The notes under the pieces: model-generated
Told to the model about the DNA's origin: nothing
The model's input: only the letters and a program-made list of their open reading frames with translations
Database searches by the model: none
Shown: in pieces, positions 1 through 6,027 of the stretch
How the letters are laid out: every line of letters starts with the position of its first letter
Numbering within the stretch: position 1 is the first letter of the stretch
From: Nitrospirota bacterium
Lineage (GTDB): Bacteria; Nitrospirota; Nitrospiria; Nitrospirales; UBA8639
Length of the DNA: 6,027 nucleotides
Direction: 5' to 3'
Assembly (NCBI GenBank): GCA_020355985.1
Contig: CP070628.1
Location: 461,392-467,418, forward strand
Program-made: the position numbers and the translations under genes

Positions 1-600
1 GCAGCCAAGGCCTGTTTGCACTCCGTGTCCTGAAAGGCCCAATCTTTGTTCGGCAAAAGGACCCAAGACCAGGAACGCCCCCATTCGGCCACATCAAATC
101 TGGCTGACGTAAACTAGGGCATACTGGATCAACTCGCTTCACTCTCAAACAAAGTCCTTCAATTATTTTGAAAGTCAGCCCGCCTGGCCGTCCTGAAGGT
201 GATTAAAAAGATTAAAGGAAAGAGTGGATTTTCCGCAAATGGCCCAGGAGCGTTTGCCTACCCTTAAGGGATGCAGTGGCCTTGGTTTCTCAAGAGCAAG
301 AAAATTTTTGGGGAAGGATAATGCTGTTAAATTTAGGGAAAAATATTTAACTGAATGGACAGCAACCAGGTACTGAAACAAACCATAGTTAGAAGTTGGA
401 TTAGGATTGTAATTTTTTGCCAGAATACTGAGCAAGCGAGATAACACTAACCAAGGAGGCTTACAGGAAGGCCTAGGAATAAAATTAGTATTGTAATACT
501 TGGTATCCCTTCTGAGGGTGTTAGCGGGGAAATGTTCCCTATGCCATAAATAATTCACGATATGATGCAGCCAGAAACTATAAGGACTCCTTTCATCCTA
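1..600. other. Region without a convincing gene, downstream of the CDF gene
   Basis: No reading frame here has both a plausible start signal and a recognisable protein. The longest frame (minus strand, 558 to 175, 127 codons) has low-complexity, family-free composition and no Shine-Dalgarno sequence. A short minus-strand frame open at the left edge (113 to 1) could be the start of a gene continuing outside, but only about 37 codons are visible. The stretch from about 290 to 500 looks richer in A+T than the flanking genes. It holds a few small dyads: a TTCAA/TTGAA pair at 158-172, CCCTTAAGGG at 261-270 and AGTATT-GT-AATACT at 487-500. None is followed by a T-run of a convincing intrinsic terminator. 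I see no tRNA-like T-loop. Confidence 0.6.
487..500. repeat. Short perfect dyad AGTATT-GT-AATACT
   Basis: Two 6-bp arms (487-492 and 495-500) are exact reverse complements around a 2-nt spacer, in an A+T-rich non-coding stretch about 100 nt past the stop of the CDF gene. Such a symmetric site could bind a dimeric regulator, but dyads of this size also arise by chance in A+T-rich DNA. No promoter or gene start can be tied to it. Confidence 0.2.
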
Positions 601-1557
601 TTAGTGATGGTGAGCGTGCGGGAGGGCGGGTTCTTGGGAACTTTCTTTTGTGAGATGGTTGAGGTTGCAGTGGAGATCTTCCGTTTCGGGGCATTCGGTT
701 TCCAATTGGATGGTCAAGTGGTGAATGCCAAACTGTGATGAGAGTAGGGATTGAATGGGCTGTAGGAGAAGATCTTTATTGGGCACCGTTTCCGTATCCA
801 CGAGGACGTGACAGGTCAGCATGGTAATTCTGGGTTCCACTGACCAGATATGGAGGTCATGCACTTTTTTGACGCCAGGGATCGATTCAAGGTTTTTGAC
901 AATCGTTGCGGTGTTGAGATGAGTTGGCGTGGACTCCAGGAGTATGTGAAGTGATTCTCGAAATAGTGGAAAACTGCCTTTAATGATGACCACGACCAGC
1001 ACCAAGCTGATGAGGGGATCTAGAATCGTGAGTTGAGTGAGAGCAATTCCCAGCCCGCAGAGAATCACGCCTACTGACATCCAGGCATCCATCATCATGT
1101 GAAGAAAAGCGCCGCGAATATTTAAATCATTTTTGGCGCCTTGTCGTAATAACCATGCCACCCCAAAATTCGCCATCATGCTGATTCCCGCAATGCCCAT
1201 GACCCAAAGGCCAGGTATGTGCTCAAGCGGGGTTATGATTCGGTAGAAGGCAATTCCGGCAATTATTAGCCCAGTGAGGAGTAAGGTGAGGCTATTGAGA
1301 AATGCAGCAATGGTGCCGGCACGGTGGTAGCCAAAGGTACGTTCTTCGGTTGGGGGCTGACTCGCCAGAATATGAGCATATAAGGCTAATAACAGGGAAC
1401 CCTGATCGATGAGGTTATGGCTGGCATCACTGATGAGCCCCAAGCTATTGGTCCAATATCCACCAATGAACTCGGCTAGGATAATGATGCCATTTAAAGC
1501 CAGCCCCAGTTTAAGGCGACGGGTAAGAGGAGAAGGTGCAGGCTGTGAATGAGTCAT
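601..1557 (-). CDS. Cation diffusion facilitator family divalent metal exporter (ZitB/CzcD type)
   Basis: An inner-membrane antiporter that exports divalent metal, probably zinc, in exchange for protons. The 318-residue length is normal for the family. Six hydrophobic segments lie near residues 16-36, 39-64, 82-105, 115-137, 150-175 and 178-194. The metal site of the transport core is intact: H47-x3-D51 (with D44 nearby) in segment 2 and H153-x3-D157 in segment 5. The HxxxD pattern in both segments is typical of zinc-type members, whereas the iron/manganese types have Asp in place of His. A cytoplasmic ferredoxin-like domain follows (about 197-290) with H233, H236, H250, H279 and H280. The end is unusual, with C289, H296, C297 and a final HAHHH. 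The loop between segments 4 and 5 is not His-rich. The ATG at 1557 fits the family N-terminus, but its Shine-Dalgarno is weak (GAGA). Exact metal is inferred. A 187-nt gap separates it from the ytxH-like gene upstream, so it may have its own promoter. Confidence 0.93.
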   Translation of the reverse strand: MTHSQPAPSPLTRRLKLGLALNGIIILAEFIGGYWTNSLGLISDASHNLIDQGSLLLALYAHILASQPPTEERTFGYHRAGTIAAFLNSLTLLLTGLIIAGIAFYRIITPLEHIPGLWVMGIAGISMMANFGVAWLLRQGAKNDLNIRGAFLHMMMDAWMSVGVILCGLGIALTQLTILDPLISLVLVVVIIKGSFPLFRESLHILLESTPTHLNTATIVKNLESIPGVKKVHDLHIWSVEPRITMLTCHVLVDTETVPNKDLLLQPIQSLLSSQFGIHHLTIQLETECPETEDLHCNLNHLTKESSQEPALPHAHHH

Positions 1558-1566
1558 GGTCTCTAG

Positions 1567-1592
1567 TGTCCCATGAATTTAAAGACGGGACA
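1567..1592 (-). promoter_or_regulatory. Inverted repeat TGTCCC-N14-GGGACA just before the CDF gene start
   Basis: Perfect 6-bp arms at 1567-1572 and 1587-1592 flank a 14-nt A+T-rich spacer. The nearest arm is 9 nt upstream of the ATG at 1557. Arm centres are 20 bp apart, about two helical turns, as expected for a dimeric regulator; alternatively the arms could pair in the mRNA leader close to the start codon. Metal exporters are commonly controlled by a metal-sensing repressor or activator, but no regulator gene is in the window and I do not recognise the motif. No convincing -35/-10 pair was found nearby. Confidence 0.3.
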
Positions 1593-1744
1593 AGGATCAA
1601 AAGAATGAATCAGAGTCGATTTTGCGCTAAAAGAGGAGCCCGAAACCGCGAGAAGGCAAGGCAGATTTGATAAAAGGAAGATGGTTCCTCCGTTCGGAAG
1701 AGGACAATACGATCGTCAAGAGGAAACGAACTGCAGTTTTGGGG

Positions 1745-2062
1745 TTAATCGTCAAATGAATCTTGGAGAGGGGTTTTCACCGCTTGTTTTGTGGTATCTA
1801 CGGCGGAATTGACTCGATTGGCCGCGTGTTTCATGGTTTCTTTTGCTTCCTCAGACCAAGCCTGCATGGCCTCTTTGGTTTGTGCAGCCATTTCGGAAAA
1901 TTCGTCTTGCGCGGTTTTGGCACCACGGGCTAGGCGGTTGCGGAGTTGGGAGCCTGATTCAGGTGTGAGCATGATGGCCGTTCCTGCGCCCAATAAAAAT
2001 CCAGCGATAAAAACAAATGTATTGACCCAGCTTGAATCGCCTTGTCCATTGTTGTCGCTCAT
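1745..2062 (-). CDS. YtxH domain-containing membrane-anchored protein
   Basis: A 105-residue protein matching the YtxH family of small stress-associated proteins. A short polar N-terminus is followed by a single membrane segment at about residues 12-31 with the family's Gly-rich spacing (G21, G25, G27), then the signature-like TPESGSQLR (33-41). The rest (about 42-98) is Ala-, Lys-, Glu- and Gln-rich amphipathic helix, probably coiled coil in the cytoplasm. YtxH proteins are linked with general or osmotic stress in some bacteria, but their biochemical role is unknown. The start at 2062 is preferred over longer in-frame extensions because GGGAGG lies 9 nt upstream and the family N-terminus begins here. 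It follows the 86-residue gene after 29 nt and is probably the last gene of the glgC-treY operon. A weak hairpin (1686-1704, arms TCCTC/GAGGA) lies downstream and is not a convincing terminator. Confidence 0.88.
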   Translation of the reverse strand: MSDNNGQGDSSWVNTFVFIAGFLLGAGTAIMLTPESGSQLRNRLARGAKTAQDEFSEMAAQTKEAMQAWSEEAKETMKHAANRVNSAVDTTKQAVKTPLQDSFDD

Positions 2063-2070
2063 GGTGATAT

Positions 2071-2077
2071 TCCTCCC
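2071..2077 (-). promoter_or_regulatory. Strong ribosome binding site of the ytxH-like gene
   Basis: On the minus strand this reads GGGAGGA, with the GGAGG core 9 nt from the ATG at 2062. It is the strongest Shine-Dalgarno sequence in the window and decides the start of the YtxH-family gene. It falls in the 29-nt gap after the stop of the preceding gene, so this gene can be translated independently of its neighbour. Confidence 0.75.
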
Positions 2078-2091
2078 TGCTCGTATGATCG

Positions 2092-2352
2092 TTATGAATT
2101 TCTTTGGTTGTTTTTCGAAGTTGACATCATGGCCATGATCGCCCCACCTAAACATACCCCGGAAGCGAAAATTAAACCATAGGAGAGACCTGTTCGGAGT
2201 TCGGGCCAGGTGTCCAACATCCGTTTCAATAGTGGGAGTTCCTCGGAGAAATGGACATGGCCCTCCCATCCCAACTCTCCTTGTGGCATGGAATGATCGG
2301 ACTTGGGCCCGTCATCAGCTTCGCGAACAGTATCAAGATTGGTCACAGTCAT
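2092..2352 (-). CDS. Small single-pass membrane protein of unknown function, coupled to treY
   Basis: I do not recognise this 86-residue protein. Residues 1-35 are polar and acidic, 36-54 form a likely amphipathic stretch, and about 55-76 is one hydrophobic segment rich in Gly and Ala (G55, G59, G65, G69, G70), followed by a short polar tail ending NNQRNS. It has no signal-peptide cleavage site. The ATG at 2352 overlaps the treY stop as ATGA, and GGAG (2361-2364) lies 8 nt upstream inside treY, so translation is probably coupled to treY. The frame stays open upstream to 2538, but that extension would run inside treY and has no start signal. The segment F62-x2-G65-x2-L68-G69 resembles F18-x2-G21-x2-L24-G25 of the YtxH-family neighbour, which hints at a divergent relative or a partner. 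That similarity is weak and is my inference. Confidence 0.75.
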   Translation of the reverse strand: MTVTNLDTVREADDGPKSDHSMPQGELGWEGHVHFSEELPLLKRMLDTWPELRTGLSYGLIFASGVCLGGAIMAMMSTSKNNQRNS

Positions 2353-5255
2353 GAAAGAGGCTCCAATAAGGCAAAAGGAAAATGTGAAAATAACGTGGCT
2401 GCAGATAATTCTACCATGTCTGTATCCTTTTGTGGAGCCACTATTTCTTGGGTAAAGACATTCCGAAATGATTGGGCTTTCATGTCCGAAGGAAGGGTAA
2501 TTGACGTTTCTGCCCATATGGATTTCCCAATAGGCCAAGTTGTGGGATCAGGAATGAGTTGAGTTAAAAATCGTGGCCAAATGATCAAGCCAACGTTGTT
2601 TTTTTCTTGTCGAAGAAATCCACAGATATGCTCCGCTCGTCTTCCTTGGGCGTTTAATGCACGATAGGAACCGTTTAAAAGAAGGGAAGAGTGGGTTTTG
2701 CGGTAGTGGAGAGCCGTGCGTGTGACATACATTTTAATAAGACCATTGTCGGCACATTGGAACAAAAACTGTATGAGCTCAATGGGGTTAAGCCTTTGTT
2801 GGAGGTCTTGCAATTCAGCCAGACGTTCTTGGTAAAGCGCATAGTCCACCAATCCACGGTTATCCGGGTCGACTAGGCTCAAATCCCAAAGCTCAGTGCC
2901 TTGATAAAAGTCGGGGACGCCAGGAGCTAGTGTTTTAATCAACACTTGGGCAAGGGAATTATAGATGCCGTAACCGGCGATACGGCTTTGAAACGGCAGG
3001 AAATCCTCCAAAAAGACATTTGTGGGGTAGGGAGAAAGAATGCGATCCAGAAATTTCAAGACCGCCTGTTCATAGGCTACGTCTGGATTCAGCCAACTGC
3101 TGGTCACTTTTGCCTCCCGTAAGGCTTTGATCATGTAGGTTTGAAGACGTTCTAGGAGTTGTGTGAGGACTTCATCCGAGTATGGACCGAACGGCCAGGC
3201 TCCCAGCAAGGTTTGGTAGATAAGATATTCTTCATTACGGCTGGGGACTAGTTGTTCCTCAAGGCGATGTGTGGCCTTTTTATTGAGACGGTTCCAGGTA
3301 CGCAGGCGGTTGCGCCATTCCGTGGGAATTTCTGATAGCACATTGATACGCGCACGGACGTCTTCACTGCGTTTGGTGTCATGTGTAGTGGTAGAAGACA
3401 GACTCCAGGGCCAATGATCTGCTCGTTCTTGCATATATTGATGAAAGTGCGAAAGGGAAATGCCGAAATGTTGGGGCTCTCCTCCAACTTCATTTAATGA
3501 GATCAACCGGTTGTATTGGTAAAAGGCGGTATCTTCGACGCCTTTGGCGGTAACGGGGCTGGTTGTTTGTTGAAATTTCATGACAAAAGGACGGAGGATC
3601 TCCCACTCTAAAGGGGAAAAATCTTGAGGGGTGTTCATGAGAAGGTCACGAATAAAATCAAAAACCAAATTGCTGAGAGCCGGGTTGCGTCGTTTGGCGC
3701 GAGCTACAGCCAGCCGAATATAGACGCGGTCTCGGTCCGTAATTGGCTCCTCGGGCTCAGGACGGATATAGGTGCGATAAACTGGGAAGCACGCAATGAT
3801 TTCTCGAATAGCATAAATCAAGTTATTAAGCGTGAAGTCTCGTGACCGGCGGTTCTGCTCAGAAAGAACATTGAGTTCGTGCCCTAACGCATTGATTTCT
3901 CCAGCCATGGAGCTGGTCATAATGAGTTTTTTACATTGATAGATGAGATCATCGTAGTAAAGTGATTTCTTGGTAAAGCGGGTATAAAGTTGTTCGATCT
4001 GCCTCTGATGCGAAGTTTGAACGAACAAGTGGTTCACCAGAGAGAGGAAGTCATAGCCGGTGGTTCCGTGGACGAGCCAATCGGGATTCAGGGGTTCCCC
4101 CATACCTAAGATTTTTTCGACCAACAGATAGAGAACCCGCCCTTGAGAATCAGGTTCGGCGTGAAACTGTTGTGCTGCCCAGGTTTGCCATTGAGCCAGG
4201 TAACCCTGAGGGTCATATAGACCATCCACATGGTCAATTCGTAAACCTGTAACGGCACCAGATGAAACAAGATCAAAGATCTTTTGTTGGGCTTCATGAA
4301 AAACCGCAGGTTGTTCCATCCGAATGGCCGCCAATTGGTTGATGTCAAAAAAACGGCGGTAATTAATCTCTTCAGTAGCCACACGCCAAAAGGCTAATCG
4401 GTAGGCTTGATTGGAGACCAATACATCTAAAAGGTCGAAACTGGGAGGGGAGCCCTTGTTACCGTTGAGCATTCGGAGATTGTCGGCAAGAAAATGACGG
4501 AGTGTTTCATTTTCGGAGATGACAGTAGAGAGTCGACGACGAATAACTTCCATTTCACGATAGCGTTCAGCGATGCGCTCTGAATCCGTTTCCGTTCGTA
4601 ATGGCAAATGGGATAATGCCGTGACGATACTTTGAAATTCTTGTAGATGTGGTGAGGATTCTCCAAGAGTGGCCAAAAGGTCGTCTTGACGGAAGGTTAG
4701 AATAATGCTCCATGTGGAAGGGTCTAAGGGTAGGCGGTGTTCATAATATTGGAAAAAAAATTGCCCATCATCATACTGTAAGACGATTTCTTGATTTTCT
4801 AAAACGATGCCATATTGATCTCCTAAAATGGGAAGGAGGACCGTATTTTCCAGTTCGGGTTTGACCGGAGTCCAATCGATATCAAAAAACGTCGCATAAT
4901 GCGAAGAGGGGCCGTTTTCCAGGACATCTTGCCACCAGACATTGGCAGAGCTGGCAATACCCATGTGATTAGGAACCACATCTAAAATCTGTCCCATCCC
5001 ATGTTCCTGGAGAGTCGTGATGAAGACCTGATAGTCGGCTTCGGTCCCGATTTCAGGATTAAGAACTGTAGGGTCAACCACATCATAGCCATGGGGACTG
5101 CCTGGCACGGCCTTCAGATAGGGTGACGCATAACAATCAGTTATGCCTAATGTGTCTAGGTAAGGTATCAAACGTGCGGCGTCTAAAAATGTAAAGGAAG
5201 CGTTGAACTGCAAACGATAGGTTGAAAGCGGAATGCGAGGAAAATAGGCAGACAT
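2349..5255 (-). CDS. treY: Maltooligosyl trehalose synthase (GH13)
   Basis: A cytoplasmic glycoside hydrolase family 13 enzyme that turns the reducing-end alpha-1,4 bond of maltooligosaccharides into an alpha,alpha-1,1 bond, giving maltooligosyl trehalose for TreZ to cleave. The 968 residues open with [12 protein letters not shown] (6-17), the usual TreY N-terminus. Then come [10 protein letters not shown] (53-62), region I DVVPNH (92-97), region [15 protein letters not shown] (337-349) with R339 and nucleophile D341, proton donor E380 in LLVEKILG, and region [15 protein letters not shown] (624-636) with D626. KGVEDTAFY (571-579) and the [15 protein letters not shown] segment (786-800) are further TreY hallmarks. 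It is one of the long TreY forms (many are 700-850 residues) with no break. The ATG at 5255 is chosen because homology begins there; an in-frame GTG at 5318 and ATG at 5306 would overlap glgC. None has a clear Shine-Dalgarno. The start lies 10 nt after the glgC stop, suggesting coupled translation. TreZ is absent from the window. Confidence 0.96.
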   Translation of the reverse strand: MSAYFPRIPLSTYRLQFNASFTFLDAARLIPYLDTLGITDCYASPYLKAVPGSPHGYDVVDPTVLNPEIGTEADYQVFITTLQEHGMGQILDVVPNHMGIASSANVWWQDVLENGPSSHYATFFDIDWTPVKPELENTVLLPILGDQYGIVLENQEIVLQYDDGQFFFQYYEHRLPLDPSTWSIILTFRQDDLLATLGESSPHLQEFQSIVTALSHLPLRTETDSERIAERYREMEVIRRRLSTVISENETLRHFLADNLRMLNGNKGSPPSFDLLDVLVSNQAYRLAFWRVATEEINYRRFFDINQLAAIRMEQPAVFHEAQQKIFDLVSSGAVTGLRIDHVDGLYDPQGYLAQWQTWAAQQFHAEPDSQGRVLYLLVEKILGMGEPLNPDWLVHGTTGYDFLSLVNHLFVQTSHQRQIEQLYTRFTKKSLYYDDLIYQCKKLIMTSSMAGEINALGHELNVLSEQNRRSRDFTLNNLIYAIREIIACFPVYRTYIRPEPEEPITDRDRVYIRLAVARAKRRNPALSNLVFDFIRDLLMNTPQDFSPLEWEILRPFVMKFQQTTSPVTAKGVEDTAFYQYNRLISLNEVGGEPQHFGISLSHFHQYMQERADHWPWSLSSTTTHDTKRSEDVRARINVLSEIPTEWRNRLRTWNRLNKKATHRLEEQLVPSRNEEYLIYQTLLGAWPFGPYSDEVLTQLLERLQTYMIKALREAKVTSSWLNPDVAYEQAVLKFLDRILSPYPTNVFLEDFLPFQSRIAGYGIYNSLAQVLIKTLAPGVPDFYQGTELWDLSLVDPDNRGLVDYALYQERLAELQDLQQRLNPIELIQFLFQCADNGLIKMYVTRTALHYRKTHSSLLLNGSYRALNAQGRRAEHICGFLRQEKNNVGLIIWPRFLTQLIPDPTTWPIGKSIWAETSITLPSDMKAQSFRNVFTQEIVAPQKDTDMVELSAATLFSHFPFALLEPLS
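2361..2364 (-). promoter_or_regulatory. Ribosome binding site inside treY for the 86-residue gene
   Basis: GGAG on the minus strand, 8 nt before the ATG at 2352 and inside the last codons of treY. With the ATGA stop/start overlap it supports the short 86-residue start over the longer open frame and suggests reinitiation by ribosomes finishing treY. Confidence 0.55.
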
Positions 5256-5265
5256 GATCGTTGGA

Positions 5266-6027
5266 TCACGTGAGAGACGAAGAGGATGAGATGGCCCGAC
5301 CTCCATAGGATTGTCCACGAGGCAGAATTGTGAGCCCTAGTTTGCTGGAAGCTCGCTTCCCTGCACGACTTTTGTCTCCACCCATGCTTGTTCCAGGGGC
5401 AATCACGTTAAATCGATCAATGATGCAGCGCTGGAGGTGACTCTTGGGGCCAATCACGGTTCCATCCAGAATAATGGATTCTTCGATCGTACAGCCTTCT
5501 CCGATTCGAACATTGCGACCAATGATCGATCGGTTAATCGTACTGTCGATCACGAGGCTACCTTGGCCGACCATGGCATCATTCATCTGAGAACGAACCA
5601 TGCTTGCGACGGGATCGGTCAAGGCATCTGTAGTAATGGGCCATTTTACGTTGCGTAAGTCAAAAATAGGGGTTTCACCCAAAACATCCATGTTGGCCTG
5701 CCAATACGCTTCCAGCGTTCCCACATCCCGCCAGTATCCCCATTCTTCATGCGGATGAATGCCGGGTACAGCATTTTCCATAAAGTCGTAGGCTAAGACC
5801 CGATGGGATTTAATGAGGGAAGGAATAATGTCTCGTCCAAAATCGTGTGTTCCTGCCTTGCTGGCATCTTTCTCTAGGGTTCGGACTAAGGTGTCGACAT
5901 TGAAAATATAATTGCCCATGGAGCTGTAGGACATTTCCGGGTTACTGGGCATGGGTTTAGGATGAGCAGGTTTTTCTTCAAAGCCAACAATCTGATAATC
6001 GGAGCTGGCTTCAATAATGCCAAAGCC
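5266..6027 (-). CDS. glgC: Glucose-1-phosphate adenylyltransferase, C-terminal part (partial at right edge)
   Basis: ADP-glucose pyrophosphorylase makes ADP-glucose from ATP and glucose 1-phosphate, the committed step of bacterial glycogen synthesis. The frame is open to the window end, so the visible 253 residues lack roughly the first 170-180 of a usual ~430-residue enzyme, including the nucleotide-binding N-terminus and activator-site region. Visible residues show FEEKP (16-20) with the glucose-1-phosphate lysine K19, SMGNYIF (36-42), HDFGRDIIP (61-69) and [12 protein letters not shown] (98-109) with the metal-binding aspartate D101. A left-handed beta-helix of hexapeptide repeats follows (about 150-215). 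The extreme C-terminus is odd: the usual DR-x-RF-like stretch after the helix is replaced by a basic sequence (218-229), and beyond GLTILPRG (231-238) there is a tail ending in five serines. The gene leads into treY with a 10-nt gap, so the two are probably one transcript whose promoter is outside the window. Confidence 0.95.
   Translation of the reverse strand, partial: GFGIIEASSDYQIVGFEEKPAHPKPMPSNPEMSYSSMGNYIFNVDTLVRTLEKDASKAGTHDFGRDIIPSLIKSHRVLAYDFMENAVPGIHPHEEWGYWRDVGTLEAYWQANMDVLGETPIFDLRNVKWPITTDALTDPVASMVRSQMNDAMVGQGSLVIDSTINRSIIGRNVRIGEGCTIEESIILDGTVIGPKSHLQRCIIDRFNVIAPGTSMGGDKSRAGKRASSKLGLTILPRGQSYGGRAISSSSSLT

Noticed and set aside
1..113. Minus-strand frame open to the left edge, possible GTG start at 92, reading a Trp-rich peptide
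   Set aside because: Only about 30-37 codons are visible, there is no ribosome site, and other frames in the same stretch are also open for a similar length. It cannot be supported without more sequence.
261..270. Palindrome CCCTTAAGGG
   Set aside because: A 10-bp palindrome with no loop and no extension; likely chance, with no associated gene start.
175..558. 127-codon minus-strand open frame after the CDF gene
   Set aside because: No Shine-Dalgarno before its ATG, no domain or coherent hydrophobic pattern, and composition like translated non-coding DNA.
1686..1704. Possible terminator hairpin after the ytxH-like gene (TCCTC/GAGGA, 9-nt loop)
   Set aside because: The stem is only 5 bp and the downstream T-rich stretch is broken and not adjacent, so it does not meet the form of an intrinsic terminator.
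1709..1716. Palindrome ACGATCGT upstream of the CDF gene
   Set aside because: Eight bases only, no second copy or promoter element nearby; expected by chance.
1791..2138. 115-codon plus-strand open frame
   Set aside because: It is the antisense of the YtxH-family gene, which has a strong ribosome site and family match; no independent signal on the plus strand.
2063..2269. N-terminal extension of the YtxH-family protein
   Set aside because: It overlaps the 86-residue gene in another frame, and the ATG at 2062 has GGGAGG at ideal spacing and matches the family N-terminus.
2353..2538. N-terminal extension of the 86-residue protein inside treY
   Set aside because: It would be an out-of-frame overlap with conserved treY coding sequence; the ATG at 2352 has its own GGAG and the ATGA overlap.
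2251..2562. 103-codon plus-strand open frame
   Set aside because: Antisense to the 86-residue gene and the 3' end of treY; no start signal or family match.

Overview
The window looks like an ordinary bacterial chromosome segment of moderate GC (by eye a little under 50%). All four complete genes, and a fifth running off the right edge, lie on the minus strand, so transcription goes right to left. I see no mobile element, CRISPR array, rRNA or tRNA. The proteins fit a Gram-negative-type free-living bacterium. A Nitrospirota-like host (a Nitrospira relative) is my low-confidence guess from overall protein style and gene company; nothing in the window proves it.

Layout, in order of transcription. 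(1) 6027-5266: the C-terminal 253 residues of GlgC, glucose-1-phosphate (ADP-glucose) adenylyltransferase, which supplies ADP-glucose for glycogen. (2) 5255-2349: TreY, maltooligosyl trehalose synthase, starting 10 nt after the glgC stop. (3) 2352-2092: an 86-residue unrecognised protein with one C-terminal membrane segment, its ATG overlapping the treY TGA as ATGA. (4) 2062-1745: a 105-residue YtxH-family membrane-anchored protein with a clear Shine-Dalgarno sequence. (5) After a 187-nt gap, 1557-601: a cation diffusion facilitator (CDF) metal exporter of the ZitB/CzcD type. (6) 600-1: about 600 nt with no convincing gene.

The first four genes are packed as one probable operon: gaps of 10, -4 and 29 nt. 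GlgC feeds glycogen synthesis and TreY begins the conversion of alpha-1,4-glucan ends to trehalose, so the pair joins carbon storage to production of a compatible solute. The two small membrane proteins at the operon end look like stress or envelope accessories; the link to trehalose is inferred from position only. TreZ, needed to release trehalose, is not in the window. The CDF gene may be read separately: an inverted repeat (TGTCCC-N14-GGGACA) sits just before its start codon.

I find no clearly novel system. The best leads are the small coupled gene after treY, whose membrane segment resembles that of its YtxH neighbour, the atypical C-terminus of GlgC, and the inverted repeat before the CDF gene.
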